Of a stretch of 31,656 nt of DNA, positions 7,949 through 17,147 are shown one piece after another. Under the pieces are notes generated by a model, which saw nothing but the letters and a program-made list of their open reading frames with translations, was not told where the DNA came from and did no database searches. The DNA lies in assembly GCA_034439915.1 (NCBI GenBank), contig JAWXBI010000155.1, forward strand, positions 1 through 31,656, in the 5' to 3' direction. The DNA comes from JADJLQ01 sp034439915. GTDB taxonomy: Bacteria; Bacteroidota; Bacteroidia; Chitinophagales; Saprospiraceae. Position 1 is the stretch's first letter. Every line of letters starts with the position of its first letter. The translations under genes were made by a program, and so were the position numbers.

Positions 7949-9217
7949 ATGGAATTACTTCGATTGATTACGGCAGGCAGTGTGGACGATGGCAAGAGCA
8001 CCCTCATCGGAAGACTATTGTATGATAGCAAAAACATATGGATAGATCAGATTGAACAACTGGAAAAGATTTCAAAGACCCGTAAAGCAACCCAGATCGA
8101 CCTCGCCTTGCTAACCGATGGATTGCGTGCTGAAAGGGAACAAGGAATTACTATAGACGTGGCTTACCGTTATTTTTCAAGTCCGTTGAGAAAATTTATT
8201 ATAGCCGACGCTCCCGGCCATATCCAGTACACCCGTAATATGGTGACCGGCGCTTCCAATTCAGAATTGATGATCCTGCTCATTGATGCCCGTCAGGGAG
8301 TCATTGAACAAACAAGAAGGCATTCTATCATTGCGGCTTTACTTCACATCCCATATGTCATTGTCACCATCAATAAAATGGACCTGGTCGATTATTCACA
8401 AGCCCGCTATGATCAAATAGTCTCGGATTACCGTCAGATTGCCGGTAAACTGGGATTAACCAATGTCCACTATATTCCCATATCTGCCCTCGCAGGAGAC
8501 AATGTAGTGCACCCATCAGAAAAAATGAGTTGGTATTCCGGAACGGCTTTGCTCCCATTATTGGAAACCATTGAATTAAACAAAGCAGATCAGATTTCCG
8601 AAGCCAGGTTCCAGGTACAATACGTGATACGTCCACAAACAGAAGCGTTACATGATTACAGAGGTTATGCCGGCCAGGTCATCGGCAACTCCCTAACAAC
8701 AGGTGATCGGGTCACTGTACTTCCCATGGCCCTGGAATCGACCATTTCTTTAATTGAACATCACGGCAAGCCCGTGCCTTCGATTGAACCGGGTAACCCT
8801 GCCGTAATTCATCTTGCTGATGACATCGATATAAGCCGTGGTGATCTCATTGTAAAATCAGGAGAATTGCCCCAGGTAACTAAACAACATGAAGCCGTCA
8901 TCTGTTGGTTTGACGAAAAACCCTTGCTGGCAGGCAATAAATACTTGTTACAACATCATAGCCGGTTAGTAAAAGCAGCCATCAAAGAAATTGTCTACCG
9001 CCTTGATGTCAATTCCCTTGAAAAAGAAACGGAAATCAACAAGCTGGAACTTAACCAGGTGGCGTTTATCCGGTTGAATACCGCTTCACCATTAGCTTAC
9101 GATTCGTATGAAAAATCGAAAAATATGGGCAGTGCCATTCTGATTGATGAAACCAGTAATCGTACGGTGGCAGCTCTGTTGTTTACACATCCAATAGTGG
9201 AACAAATTAATATTTAA
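7949..9217 (+). CDS. cysN: Sulfate adenylyltransferase subunit 1 (GTPase)
   Basis: CysN is the regulatory GTPase of ATP sulfurylase; GTP hydrolysis drives APS formation by CysD. The 422-residue protein has the elongation-factor-like G motifs: GSVDDGKS at residues 10-17, DAPGH at 87-91 and NKMD at 142-145, followed by EF-Tu-like beta-barrel domains. It ends without the C-terminal APS kinase (CysC) domain found in CysNC fusions, and no separate cysC is present in the operon. This fits an APS-reducing rather than a PAPS-reducing pathway. It begins 24 bases after cysD and ends 4 bases before the start of cobA. Confidence 0.96.
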   Translation: MELLRLITAGSVDDGKSTLIGRLLYDSKNIWIDQIEQLEKISKTRKATQIDLALLTDGLRAEREQGITIDVAYRYFSSPLRKFIIADAPGHIQYTRNMVTGASNSELMILLIDARQGVIEQTRRHSIIAALLHIPYVIVTINKMDLVDYSQARYDQIVSDYRQIAGKLGLTNVHYIPISALAGDNVVHPSEKMSWYSGTALLPLLETIELNKADQISEARFQVQYVIRPQTEALHDYRGYAGQVIGNSLTTGDRVTVLPMALESTISLIEHHGKPVPSIEPGNPAVIHLADDIDISRGDLIVKSGELPQVTKQHEAVICWFDEKPLLAGNKYLLQHHSRLVKAAIKEIVYRLDVNSLEKETEINKLELNQVAFIRLNTASPLAYDSYEKSKNMGSAILIDETSNRTVAALLFTHPIVEQINI

Positions 9218-9221
9218 AAAA

Positions 9222-10043
9222 TTGACCCACCACCAATTCCATATTATCCTGGCAGGAGCAGGACCCGGAGACCCTGATCTGGTGACTGTAAAATTGGTCA
9301 ATGCTTTGAAGGAAGCTGAAATCATCCTTATCGACCGGCTCGTGAATCCGGAAATCATATCCAGATATGCCAACCCAGAAGCTGTGATTATCCCGGTGGG
9401 TAAACAAGGATATCATCGCGACTCCATATCACAAGAGGAGATCAATAAATTACTGGTCGAATCTGCACGTACCGGAAAAAAAACCCTGAGGCTTAAAGGG
9501 GGTGATGTAGCCATTTACAGTAATGTATTGTCGGAAATCGATACGCTTAAAAAAAACCAGATCAGTTTTGAGATCATCCCCGGTATCACTGCTGCTTCCG
9601 GGGCAGCTGCCAGTTTAAATATTCCTCTGACAGCCCGGGACCTGGCATCCGGAGTTCAGTTTCATACCCTTTCATCCGGCAATAAAATCCCTGACTCCAG
9701 TCTTCAGCATTGGGCGGATTCGCAGGATACGCTTGTTTTTTATATGTCGATTGCTCCATTAAAAGAACTTTTAACAGGATTATTAAAATATAAGGCAGAT
9801 CCACGGTTGCCACTGGTCGTGATCGAAGAAGCCACTACACCTGCCCAGAAGGTTTCTTTATTTAATCTTCAAACCCTTTTAGCTGTCGCTGACCATATAA
9901 AATTTAATACCCCTGCGCTGGTCATCATCGGCCGCATCCTGGAATCGTTGGATTTGCCAAATTTACCTAACGGGCAAGGAGCTGCTTCCATATTTGACAG
10001 CCTTATTACACCATCCATTAATACTGAATTACATGTTATCTGA
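9222..10043 (+). CDS. cobA: Uroporphyrinogen-III C-methyltransferase (SUMT)
   Basis: This enzyme transfers two methyl groups from SAM to uroporphyrinogen III to give precorrin-2, the branch point to siroheme. The 273-residue protein shows the SUMT signature GAGPGDPDL at residues 12-20, LRLKGGD at 89-95, and the GITAASGAAASLNIPLTARD block that lines the SAM pocket. The start is TTG at 9222, four bases after the cysN stop; no in-frame ATG gives a sensible N-terminus, because the SAM loop begins at residue 12. The product is the methylase alone, without the CysG dehydrogenase half, which is encoded separately at the end of this operon. The 3' end overlaps cysJ by 11 bases. Confidence 0.95.
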   Translation: MTHHQFHIILAGAGPGDPDLVTVKLVNALKEAEIILIDRLVNPEIISRYANPEAVIIPVGKQGYHRDSISQEEINKLLVESARTGKKTLRLKGGDVAIYSNVLSEIDTLKKNQISFEIIPGITAASGAAASLNIPLTARDLASGVQFHTLSSGNKIPDSSLQHWADSQDTLVFYMSIAPLKELLTGLLKYKADPRLPLVVIEEATTPAQKVSLFNLQTLLAVADHIKFNTPALVIIGRILESLDLPNLPNGQGAASIFDSLITPSINTELHVI

Positions 10044-11715
10044 AGGAAGGTTACGTGCCTTGAATGATTTTATCGAAAAAACTTCCAAAGAGGAATTAAT
10101 CTGGATCAATGGTTATATCGCCGGATTAATATCTTCTTCCGGACTGAAGACCAGCGAAGCTGCTACATCCCAAAAGAAGTTTACCATACTCTATGGAACG
10201 GATACCGGTAACTCAAAAAAATTAGCCCTCGAATTTACAGCTGCTGCAAAGAAACAAGGAGCAAAAGTAAAAATGGCAGGAATGGATACCTACAGAACCG
10301 AAGACCTCAAACAGGAAAAATTTCTTTGCATCATACTCAGCACCCACGGCGATGGAGACCCGCCACCTTCGGCCAAAAAGTTTTACGATTACCTGATGGA
10401 TACTTCAACGTGGTATCCAGAGCTGGAATTTGCTGTCCTGGCGCTTGGCGACACGTCTTATCCCTATTATTGTAAGGCCGGAGATGATGTTCATCAACGA
10501 TTTGTTGCATTGGGAGCAAACGCTGTATTTCCGGTTCAAAAATGCGATGTCGATTATCAGGACGATGCCAATGCCTGGTATCAAACCTATTTAAATTCAT
10601 TCCCCGTAGAGGCTCCAAAAGAAGCCCTGGTTCCCGCAAAAAAAGTATCCCACGGCAAAAAGTGGTACACCGGTATCATCCAAGGCAATACCAACCTCAA
10701 CGGACATACTTCCAATAAAGAGACCCATCATATTGAAATCCGGACCCTCGAACCGATACTCTATGAACCGGGTGATTCGTTGGGGATGATCCCAAAAAAT
10801 AAAAAATCAACGGTAGACCGTATCCTGCAGATGGTCCATATTGACCCAATGCTCAGTGTGCCTTACAAAGGCGGAGGCCATACCTTGCTTCATTTATTGA
10901 CCAATGTTTTAAACATAAGTTTTTTAAAAGAATCTCAGGTCCAGAAATATGCTGATCTCCATGAACACGAAATCCCCAAAATAAGAATGGACCTGATCGA
11001 TCTGGTCCGATTGTACCCTGTGCTGCATGCAAATTTATTTATTGAATTTATTACGCACCTTAACGAACAAACACCGCGGTTGTATTCGATTTGTTCCTCA
11101 CCCCGGGTAAGAGAATTTGAAATGCATATCCTGGTGAGTAAGAATACGTTTACTGCCATGAATGAAGTTAAATACGGGCTGGCCAGTGATCAGTTGAGTG
11201 GATTTGAAGAATCATCCAGCATCGATTTTTACATCCACAAAAACAAATCCTTCCGATTACCCTCTCCGGAGACGGACATTATCATGATCGGCCCCGGCAC
11301 TGGAATCGCACCCATGCGGTCGTTTTTAGAAGATCGCGATGCTATCGGGGCGGAGGGGAAAAATTGGCTCCTATTCGGCGAACAACATTTTACGTCTGAC
11401 TTTTTCTATCAAACGGAAATACAACAATATGCCAGTACCGGAAGCCTCAGCCGGGTGGACCTGGCCTGGTCCAGAGACCAGAAGGAAAAATATTATGTCC
11501 AGCATCGTATGCTGGAAAAAGGCAAGGAATTGTATGAATGGATACAACGGGGAGCCCATGTGTATATCAGTGGTACCCGGTCCCCGATGAGTGAAGATGT
11601 GGAAAAAGCATGGATCGATATATTTTATACCCACGGTGGAAAAAGCGCCCCTGAGTCGGAAGATTTCCTCAATGAACTAAAAGAATCCGGCCAATACAAA
11701 GCTGATGTATATTAA
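10033..11715 (+). CDS. cysJ: Sulfite reductase flavoprotein (diflavin reductase)
   Basis: This protein passes electrons from NADPH through FAD and FMN to the CysI hemoprotein. It has a short N-terminal helical region, a flavodoxin domain at about residues 50-195 with the FMN loop YGTDTGNSKK (54-63) and STHGDGDPP (103-111), and a ferredoxin-reductase half. That half has RLYSICSS (349-356, FAD) and GPGTGIAPMRSF (420-431, NADPH), and the chain ends in an aromatic residue (Tyr560). I chose the ATG at 10033 (560 residues). A TTG at 9994 would add 13 residues lying inside cobA and looks less natural than MLSEGRLRALNDF. Length is slightly below the E. coli 599. It is 23 bases upstream of cysI. Confidence 0.93.
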   Translation: MLSEGRLRALNDFIEKTSKEELIWINGYIAGLISSSGLKTSEAATSQKKFTILYGTDTGNSKKLALEFTAAAKKQGAKVKMAGMDTYRTEDLKQEKFLCIILSTHGDGDPPPSAKKFYDYLMDTSTWYPELEFAVLALGDTSYPYYCKAGDDVHQRFVALGANAVFPVQKCDVDYQDDANAWYQTYLNSFPVEAPKEALVPAKKVSHGKKWYTGIIQGNTNLNGHTSNKETHHIEIRTLEPILYEPGDSLGMIPKNKKSTVDRILQMVHIDPMLSVPYKGGGHTLLHLLTNVLNISFLKESQVQKYADLHEHEIPKIRMDLIDLVRLYPVLHANLFIEFITHLNEQTPRLYSICSSPRVREFEMHILVSKNTFTAMNEVKYGLASDQLSGFEESSSIDFYIHKNKSFRLPSPETDIIMIGPGTGIAPMRSFLEDRDAIGAEGKNWLLFGEQHFTSDFFYQTEIQQYASTGSLSRVDLAWSRDQKEKYYVQHRMLEKGKELYEWIQRGAHVYISGTRSPMSEDVEKAWIDIFYTHGGKSAPESEDFLNELKESGQYKADVY

Positions 11716-11738
11716 CCCCCATAAAAATTAAGTAAATC

Positions 11739-13424
11739 ATGAGCAATCAAAAATCCGGAGAACCCAACCTAACCTCGGTTGAAAAAATAAAAATGAAGAG
11801 CGATGGCCTCCGGGGTTCATTGACTGACAGCCTCAAGGATGAATTAACCGGGGCACTGCGGGAAGATGATCAATCCCTGATCAAACATCACGGTATGTAT
11901 CAGCAGGATGACCGCGATCTCCGGGAAGAAAGGGCTCAGAAAAAACTAGAGTGGCTTTATTCCTATATGATCCGTCTGAGGTTACCGGGTGGATTTTTAA
12001 GCCCGGCGCAATGGATAGCCTTGCATCATATTGCCGGAGAGCACAGCACAGGTGTGATTAAAATCACCACGCGCCAAACGATACAATTGCACGGTATCCT
12101 CAAATCCCACCTTAAACCTACCCTTAAGGCTTTTGCCATTCAACGACTGGATAGTATCGCAGCCTGCGGTGATGTCAACAGAAATGTTATCTGCAGTGCC
12201 CACCCCAAACAAAGCAGGGTCCATGAAGAAGTATTTCAATATGCCGATAAGATCAGTACCCTGGCACTGCCTAAAACCAATGCATATTATGAGATTTGGT
12301 TAGACCGCGAAAGCCTGACCAGTAAAGAAGAAGAGAAGGACCCGCTTTATCAGGACCGGTACCTGCCCAGGAAATTTAAAATAGCCATTGCCATTCCACC
12401 GAATAATGATGTAGATGTTTATGCCAATGACATCGGATTGATCGCAGTTATTGAAAACGACAAACTGCTGGGTTTCAATTTAGCTATCGGAGGAGGTTTA
12501 GGCGCTACCCATGGAAATAAGGATACCTATCCGAGGCTGGCCACGGTGATTGGATTTCTGGATACGGAAGAAAAAATACTAAAAGCCATTTATGAAGTGA
12601 TGACGGTACAACGGGATTATGGAAACCGCAGTGACCGCAAACAGGCCCGATTAAAATATACCATTGACAAAATGGGTATAGACCAGTTTAAATCCCAGGT
12701 GGAAGAACGCTGCGGCTTTAAATTCGAACCCGCGCGTGATTTTCAATTTGAGGAACGGACAGATTATTTTGGATGGCATCAAAACCATGAGGGCAAATGG
12801 TATTATACGGTATTCGTAGAAAATGGCAGGGTTGCAGATGAAAAAAGATCAATCAAAACCGCTTTGTATGAAATTGCCAAAACCGGTAAGGCCAATTTTA
12901 GATTTACAGCAAATCAAAAAGTAATCCTCAGCGATATCGAACCGGGTGACAAAGAAGCAGTAAACCAAATCCTGCTGGACTATGACCTGATCGAACACAC
13001 CGAAGACGCCAGTCCAATCCGCAGGAATGCGGTAGCTTGTGTCGCTATGAATACCTGCCCGCTTGCATTAGCTGAAGGGCAACGGTATCTGCCAGCTCTG
13101 ATCGGAAAAATTGAACCCTTGCTTAAAAAATATAAACTCCTGCAAGACCCTATTTCTATCCGGATGACCGGTTGTCCCAATGGATGCGGACGTCCTTACC
13201 TGGCAGAAATCGGTCTGGTCGGTACATCCTACGGACATTATAATCTGCATCTTGGAGGAGATCGTCTTGGCCTCAGGCTCAACGAAAAAATGTATGAAAA
13301 TGTAAATGAAGAAACCATCCTCAACATATTAGACCCATTGTTAAAAAAATATGCAGGTTCGAAAAAGAAATATAAATCATTCGGAGACTTTATCCACCTT
13401 AACCCGGCCCTGACCCCAACCTAA
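11739..13424 (+). CDS. cysI: Sulfite reductase hemoprotein (siroheme, 4Fe-4S)
   Basis: CysI performs the six-electron reduction of sulfite to sulfide at a siroheme bridged to a 4Fe-4S cluster. The 561-residue protein has the four cluster ligands Cys434, Cys440 (ACVAMNTCPLA), Cys479 and Cys483 (TGCPNGCGRP), at the same numbers as in E. coli. Siroheme-contacting segments (TTRQTIQLHGI and CGDVNRNV) are intact. It requires siroheme, and the flanking genes cobA, the ALAS-HemC-HemD fusion, hemB and the precorrin-2 dehydrogenase fusion together make that cofactor. The start ATG at 11739 follows a 23-base gap after cysJ, and the stop lies 10 bases before the fusion gene. Confidence 0.97.
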   Translation: MSNQKSGEPNLTSVEKIKMKSDGLRGSLTDSLKDELTGALREDDQSLIKHHGMYQQDDRDLREERAQKKLEWLYSYMIRLRLPGGFLSPAQWIALHHIAGEHSTGVIKITTRQTIQLHGILKSHLKPTLKAFAIQRLDSIAACGDVNRNVICSAHPKQSRVHEEVFQYADKISTLALPKTNAYYEIWLDRESLTSKEEEKDPLYQDRYLPRKFKIAIAIPPNNDVDVYANDIGLIAVIENDKLLGFNLAIGGGLGATHGNKDTYPRLATVIGFLDTEEKILKAIYEVMTVQRDYGNRSDRKQARLKYTIDKMGIDQFKSQVEERCGFKFEPARDFQFEERTDYFGWHQNHEGKWYYTVFVENGRVADEKRSIKTALYEIAKTGKANFRFTANQKVILSDIEPGDKEAVNQILLDYDLIEHTEDASPIRRNAVACVAMNTCPLALAEGQRYLPALIGKIEPLLKKYKLLQDPISIRMTGCPNGCGRPYLAEIGLVGTSYGHYNLHLGGDRLGLRLNEKMYENVNEETILNILDPLLKKYAGSKKKYKSFGDFIHLNPALTPT

Positions 13425-13434
13425 GCAATTAACA

Positions 13435-16191
13435 GTGACTGATCCATTTGATAACACGGCTTATCCCTCCCCTTTCGATTATCATTCCTGGGTGGAGAAT
13501 AAATTGACCGAACTCAAACACGATGGATCCTACCGTTATTTTCTTGCACTTGAAAAATCGGCAATTGATTTTCCGGTATTCCATTTTATAAATCAAAAGG
13601 GACAGTCTGTTCAAGCGGTCAATTGGTGTGGCAATGATTACCTGGCCATGAGTACTTCACCTCAAGTCGTGGAAATGCTCCGGTCAACCGTAAAAATATC
13701 CGGTGCTGGCAGTGGTGGCACCCGAAATATAGCAGGCACGACCATTCATCACCTCGGTCTCGAAAATGAACTGGCTGACTGGCACAAAAAAGAAGCAGCC
13801 CTGCTGTTTAACAGCGCCTACCAGGCCAATCAAACAGCGATGGCTACTATCGGCAGGCAATTGCCCGAGTTGATATTTATTTCAGATGAAGAAAACCATG
13901 CATCCCTGATTGAAGGCATGCGGGCAGTACCCAATAAAAAAATACGATTCAGGCATAATGATCTGGCTCATCTGGAAGAGATCCTGACTTCTATACCAGT
14001 TGACCAACCCAAATTGATTGTTTTCGAAAGTGTGTATTCCATTTCTGGCACCCTTGCCCCTATTGTTGAAATACTGGGTTTAGCTAAAAAATACCATGCC
14101 TTAACGTATATCGATGAAGTCCATGCTGTTGGCCTTTATGGTGAAGAGGGGGCTGGTTTAATTGAACACTGCAAACTAGAGTCAGAAGTTGATATTATTA
14201 ATGGGACTTTGTCTAAGGCTATAGGGGTGTTCGGAGGATATCTGGCTGGTTCAAAATGCTGGATGGATTTTTTCCGGAGTTACGGGCCGGGGTTTATTTT
14301 TACCACCTCATTACCTCCTGGTATTTGTGCAGCAGCCAAAGCCAGCATACAATTCATCAGATCGAACCGGAACTTAAGAATTCAATTTTTTAATCAGGTC
14401 AAACATCTTCGTACAGCCTTAGATGCCCGCGGAATTGGTTATTCAGGCCAATCAAGCCATATTACCCATGTCCTTATCGGATCTGAAACAAAATGTAAGC
14501 GGATCACCGATCAATTATTGGAAGAGCACGGTATTTATATTCAGCCGGTCAATTTTCCTACTGTTCCTTATGGTCGGGCTTGTTTAAGAATTACCATCAC
14601 CCCAAAACATACCAAAGACCAGATCGATTCACTGGTGATGGCATTGAACAAGGTAATGAATACCCGGATGATTCTGACGGGAAGGGGTTCAAAGTTATCC
14701 AGGATCCAGATGGATATCGTTAAAAACAAAATTGAAGCCGTTGACCCGTTAACAGAAATTCAAATAAATTACAAAGAAAGCCTGGGCGACCAGTTGAAGG
14801 ATATCCCCCTGCACACCCAGGATGGTACAGATTTTTTTACTCAATCCATTGCCGGCGAACTGGACCGCGGCCAAGCAGACCTGGCTGTCCATTCATTAAA
14901 AGATATGAGCGGAGCACATTTTTTTGGAAACCATAGGTTTGCCGTAGTTGACCGGGATAATACCAGGGATCTGGCGATATTCAACCAGAATATAATCAAA
15001 CGATTACAAGAAGGCAAGCCCATAAGGATAGGAACCTGTTCGTTCCGCCGGGAAACCATGGCTACTGAATTTTTATCCAAGGCCCTGCCTTATTTTGGTA
15101 AAACAAAACAACTCATTACTTCGAACATCAGGGGTAATGTAGATACCCGGCTAAAAAAACTGGACCAGGGTGAATATGATGGCATTCTCCTGGCTGTTGC
15201 AGGAGTCAATCGATTATTGAATGAAGAGGCCACGCGACAGGAGATTACCAGCTTATTGAGCAATAAAAAAATCATGGTACTGCCCCTCATCGATTGTGTG
15301 CCAGCCCCCTGTCAGGGCGCAATCGTCGTTGAAGCCTGTGCAGATAATTTAAAAGCTTGCACGCTGCTAAAGAAAATAAACAATGCTGAATTATTGGAAG
15401 ATTGTGAACAGGAGAAAAAAATTGCCTTGAACTATGGAGCTGGTTGTATCCAGCATTTTGGGGTCACCACCATCAAAGCAGGAAAAGAGAAATGGCAATA
15501 CGCCAGTGGAATTGATCAGCATGGCCGCAGTTTTGAAGATTGGTATGGCATACAATTACCTGAATTTAATTCCGCTCCGGATACCATTATCGGTTCAGAT
15601 GAGCTTGGTTTTAAACCATTTCGCACCTATACAGCATCCGCCTCCTCCCTGCCTTTTTCTAAATCTTATTTTATTGCCCATAGCGCAGTGATGGAAAATG
15701 CATTGGATACAAACCGATACCAGAATTCCAGAATTTGGACGGCCGGGACTAGTAGTTGGTTCAAATTAGCCGAGCTGGGAGTTTGGGTTGAAGGATGTGC
15801 CGATTCTATGGGACTTAACTCTATACTTCCTTTATGGAGTAGCCGATTGATCAACTTAAAACAGGAAGAGGTGATGATCCTCACCAATGTCCCGTCCGCG
15901 CAACGATGGACCAATTCAGGTTGGACGGCTAAGGGGACTTATGAAATACGATACGAATCAAGCCTTATTGATAAATACAAACTTCAATCCGCCAAACTGG
16001 TATTCTGGCATTGTTATGCTCACCTGGATACGGTAAAAGAAATCATACCTGCCGGACTTTTGCATGCCTGTTTGCCTGGGCGCACAGGGGACTTGCTGAA
16101 ACAACAAGGGATAGAGCCTGTCCTTTTTCCCACCGTAACTGCTTTTAAACAATGGAAAAAGAAATATTCCCTCTCACACATCGCCGCCTGA
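13435..16191 (+). CDS. Three-domain fusion: 5-aminolevulinate synthase - porphobilinogen deaminase - uroporphyrinogen-III synthase
   Basis: This 918-residue protein has a GTG start at 13435. Residues 1-409 are ALA synthase (C4 pathway, glycine plus succinyl-CoA). They include WCGNDYLAM, GAGSGGTRNIAGTT, YIDEVHAVG (225-233), the PLP lysine Lys261 in NGTLSKA, and GIYIQPVNFPTVP. Arg34, Thr96, Asn98 and Ile99 match the residues that mark ALAS (R21, T83, N85, I86 in Rhodobacter). Residues 412-735 are HemC: Arg417, AVHSLKD with Asp490, Arg538-Arg539, IRGNVDTRLKKLDQGEYD, and cofactor Cys671 (GAGC). Residues 736-918 resemble HemD but lack about 50 N-terminal residues. HemC seems joined with almost no linker; Met412 may be its ancestral start. 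The gene is 10 bases after cysI and overlaps hemB by 40. The domain calls are firm for ALAS and HemC, good for HemD. I know of no described protein with this architecture. Confidence 0.92.
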   Translation: MTDPFDNTAYPSPFDYHSWVENKLTELKHDGSYRYFLALEKSAIDFPVFHFINQKGQSVQAVNWCGNDYLAMSTSPQVVEMLRSTVKISGAGSGGTRNIAGTTIHHLGLENELADWHKKEAALLFNSAYQANQTAMATIGRQLPELIFISDEENHASLIEGMRAVPNKKIRFRHNDLAHLEEILTSIPVDQPKLIVFESVYSISGTLAPIVEILGLAKKYHALTYIDEVHAVGLYGEEGAGLIEHCKLESEVDIINGTLSKAIGVFGGYLAGSKCWMDFFRSYGPGFIFTTSLPPGICAAAKASIQFIRSNRNLRIQFFNQVKHLRTALDARGIGYSGQSSHITHVLIGSETKCKRITDQLLEEHGIYIQPVNFPTVPYGRACLRITITPKHTKDQIDSLVMALNKVMNTRMILTGRGSKLSRIQMDIVKNKIEAVDPLTEIQINYKESLGDQLKDIPLHTQDGTDFFTQSIAGELDRGQADLAVHSLKDMSGAHFFGNHRFAVVDRDNTRDLAIFNQNIIKRLQEGKPIRIGTCSFRRETMATEFLSKALPYFGKTKQLITSNIRGNVDTRLKKLDQGEYDGILLAVAGVNRLLNEEATRQEITSLLSNKKIMVLPLIDCVPAPCQGAIVVEACADNLKACTLLKKINNAELLEDCEQEKKIALNYGAGCIQHFGVTTIKAGKEKWQYASGIDQHGRSFEDWYGIQLPEFNSAPDTIIGSDELGFKPFRTYTASASSLPFSKSYFIAHSAVMENALDTNRYQNSRIWTAGTSSWFKLAELGVWVEGCADSMGLNSILPLWSSRLINLKQEEVMILTNVPSAQRWTNSGWTAKGTYEIRYESSLIDKYKLQSAKLVFWHCYAHLDTVKEIIPAGLLHACLPGRTGDLLKQQGIEPVLFPTVTAFKQWKKKYSLSHIAA

Positions 16192-17147
16192 GATCAGGTC
16201 GTCTGATTCGGGAATTGGTAAATCCATTGCGGATAAGCCATAAATCATTTATTCAACCTTTATTTGTTGAACAAGGCTTGCCCCAACCCAGGGAAATCAC
16301 CGGTATGAATGGAATAGTCGTAGAGACTACCCATACTATTTTAGAAAACATAGAACATAACCTGAAACAGGGAATAAATAAGTTTTTACTGTTTCCGGTA
16401 CCGTCTAAAAAATCCAGGCATTCCTTTGACTTTAGTTTTGCTGCTGACCTGGTTTTTAGTTTAAAACAGAAGTATAAAAATGAAATCTGGTTGGCAACCG
16501 ATGTTTGTTTGTGCAGTTATACTGAAAGCGGACATTGCGGCATATTAAATTTAACAGGAGATGCCGTCCTCAATCAGGATTCAGTAGAGGAACTCAGCCG
16601 GTATGCTCTCCAACTCGCCCAGGCCGGGGCGGATTGTGTAGCCCCCAGTGATATGATGGATGGCCGGGTAAGGGCGATCAGAAATAGACTTAACCAAAAC
16701 GCCCTGGAAGCTACCACCATTATGAGTTATTCGGCAAAATTCAGCTCCCAATGGTATGGTCCATTCCGGGATGCATGCCATTCCACACCAAATTCAATAG
16801 TACTGAAAGACCGCAAATCGTATCAATTGTCTGCTATAGGTTCGTCCGATGCCATATCCTGTGCAAAACGTGACGAGGAAGAAGGGGCGGATATCCTGAT
16901 GGTCAAGCCTGCTTCAAACAATACCGATATTATACAATCAATTAAACAAATCTCTAACAAACCTCTGGCAGTCTATCATGTGAGCGGTGAATACGCGGCT
17001 ATTGAACTAATGGCAGGACAGGGCCTGGTGGACCGCGCTAAAGCCCACCTGGAACTATGGTCCGCCCTTGATCGTTCCGGGGCAGACATTATTATATCCT
17101 ATGCAGCGACCCAATCCAAAACCTGGATTGAAAATTTTGAATATTGA
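16152..17147 (+). CDS. hemB: Porphobilinogen synthase (ALA dehydratase), zinc type
   Basis: HemB condenses two ALA molecules into porphobilinogen, the step between the ALAS and HemC activities of the preceding fusion protein. The 331-residue sequence has the active-site zinc cysteines Cys119, Cys121 and Cys129 (VCLCSYTESGHCG). The two Schiff-base lysines are Lys196 (MSYSAKF) and Lys252 (MVKPA). The segment DRKSYQLSAIGSSDA replaces the more usual NRREAL-type version, so this is a somewhat divergent member. Start ATG 16152 lies inside the end of the fusion gene (40-base overlap), and the stop overlaps the next ATG in a TGATG pattern, implying translational coupling on both sides. Confidence 0.95.
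   Translation: MEKEIFPLTHRRLRSGRLIRELVNPLRISHKSFIQPLFVEQGLPQPREITGMNGIVVETTHTILENIEHNLKQGINKFLLFPVPSKKSRHSFDFSFAADLVFSLKQKYKNEIWLATDVCLCSYTESGHCGILNLTGDAVLNQDSVEELSRYALQLAQAGADCVAPSDMMDGRVRAIRNRLNQNALEATTIMSYSAKFSSQWYGPFRDACHSTPNSIVLKDRKSYQLSAIGSSDAISCAKRDEEEGADILMVKPASNNTDIIQSIKQISNKPLAVYHVSGEYAAIELMAGQGLVDRAKAHLELWSALDRSGADIIISYAATQSKTWIENFEY

Noticed and set aside
13435..14664. N-terminal fusion domain as KBL, AONS or serine palmitoyltransferase
   Set aside because: The TRNI segment, the position-34 arginine, the IYIQPVNFPTVP block and the heme-gene context all match ALA synthase instead.
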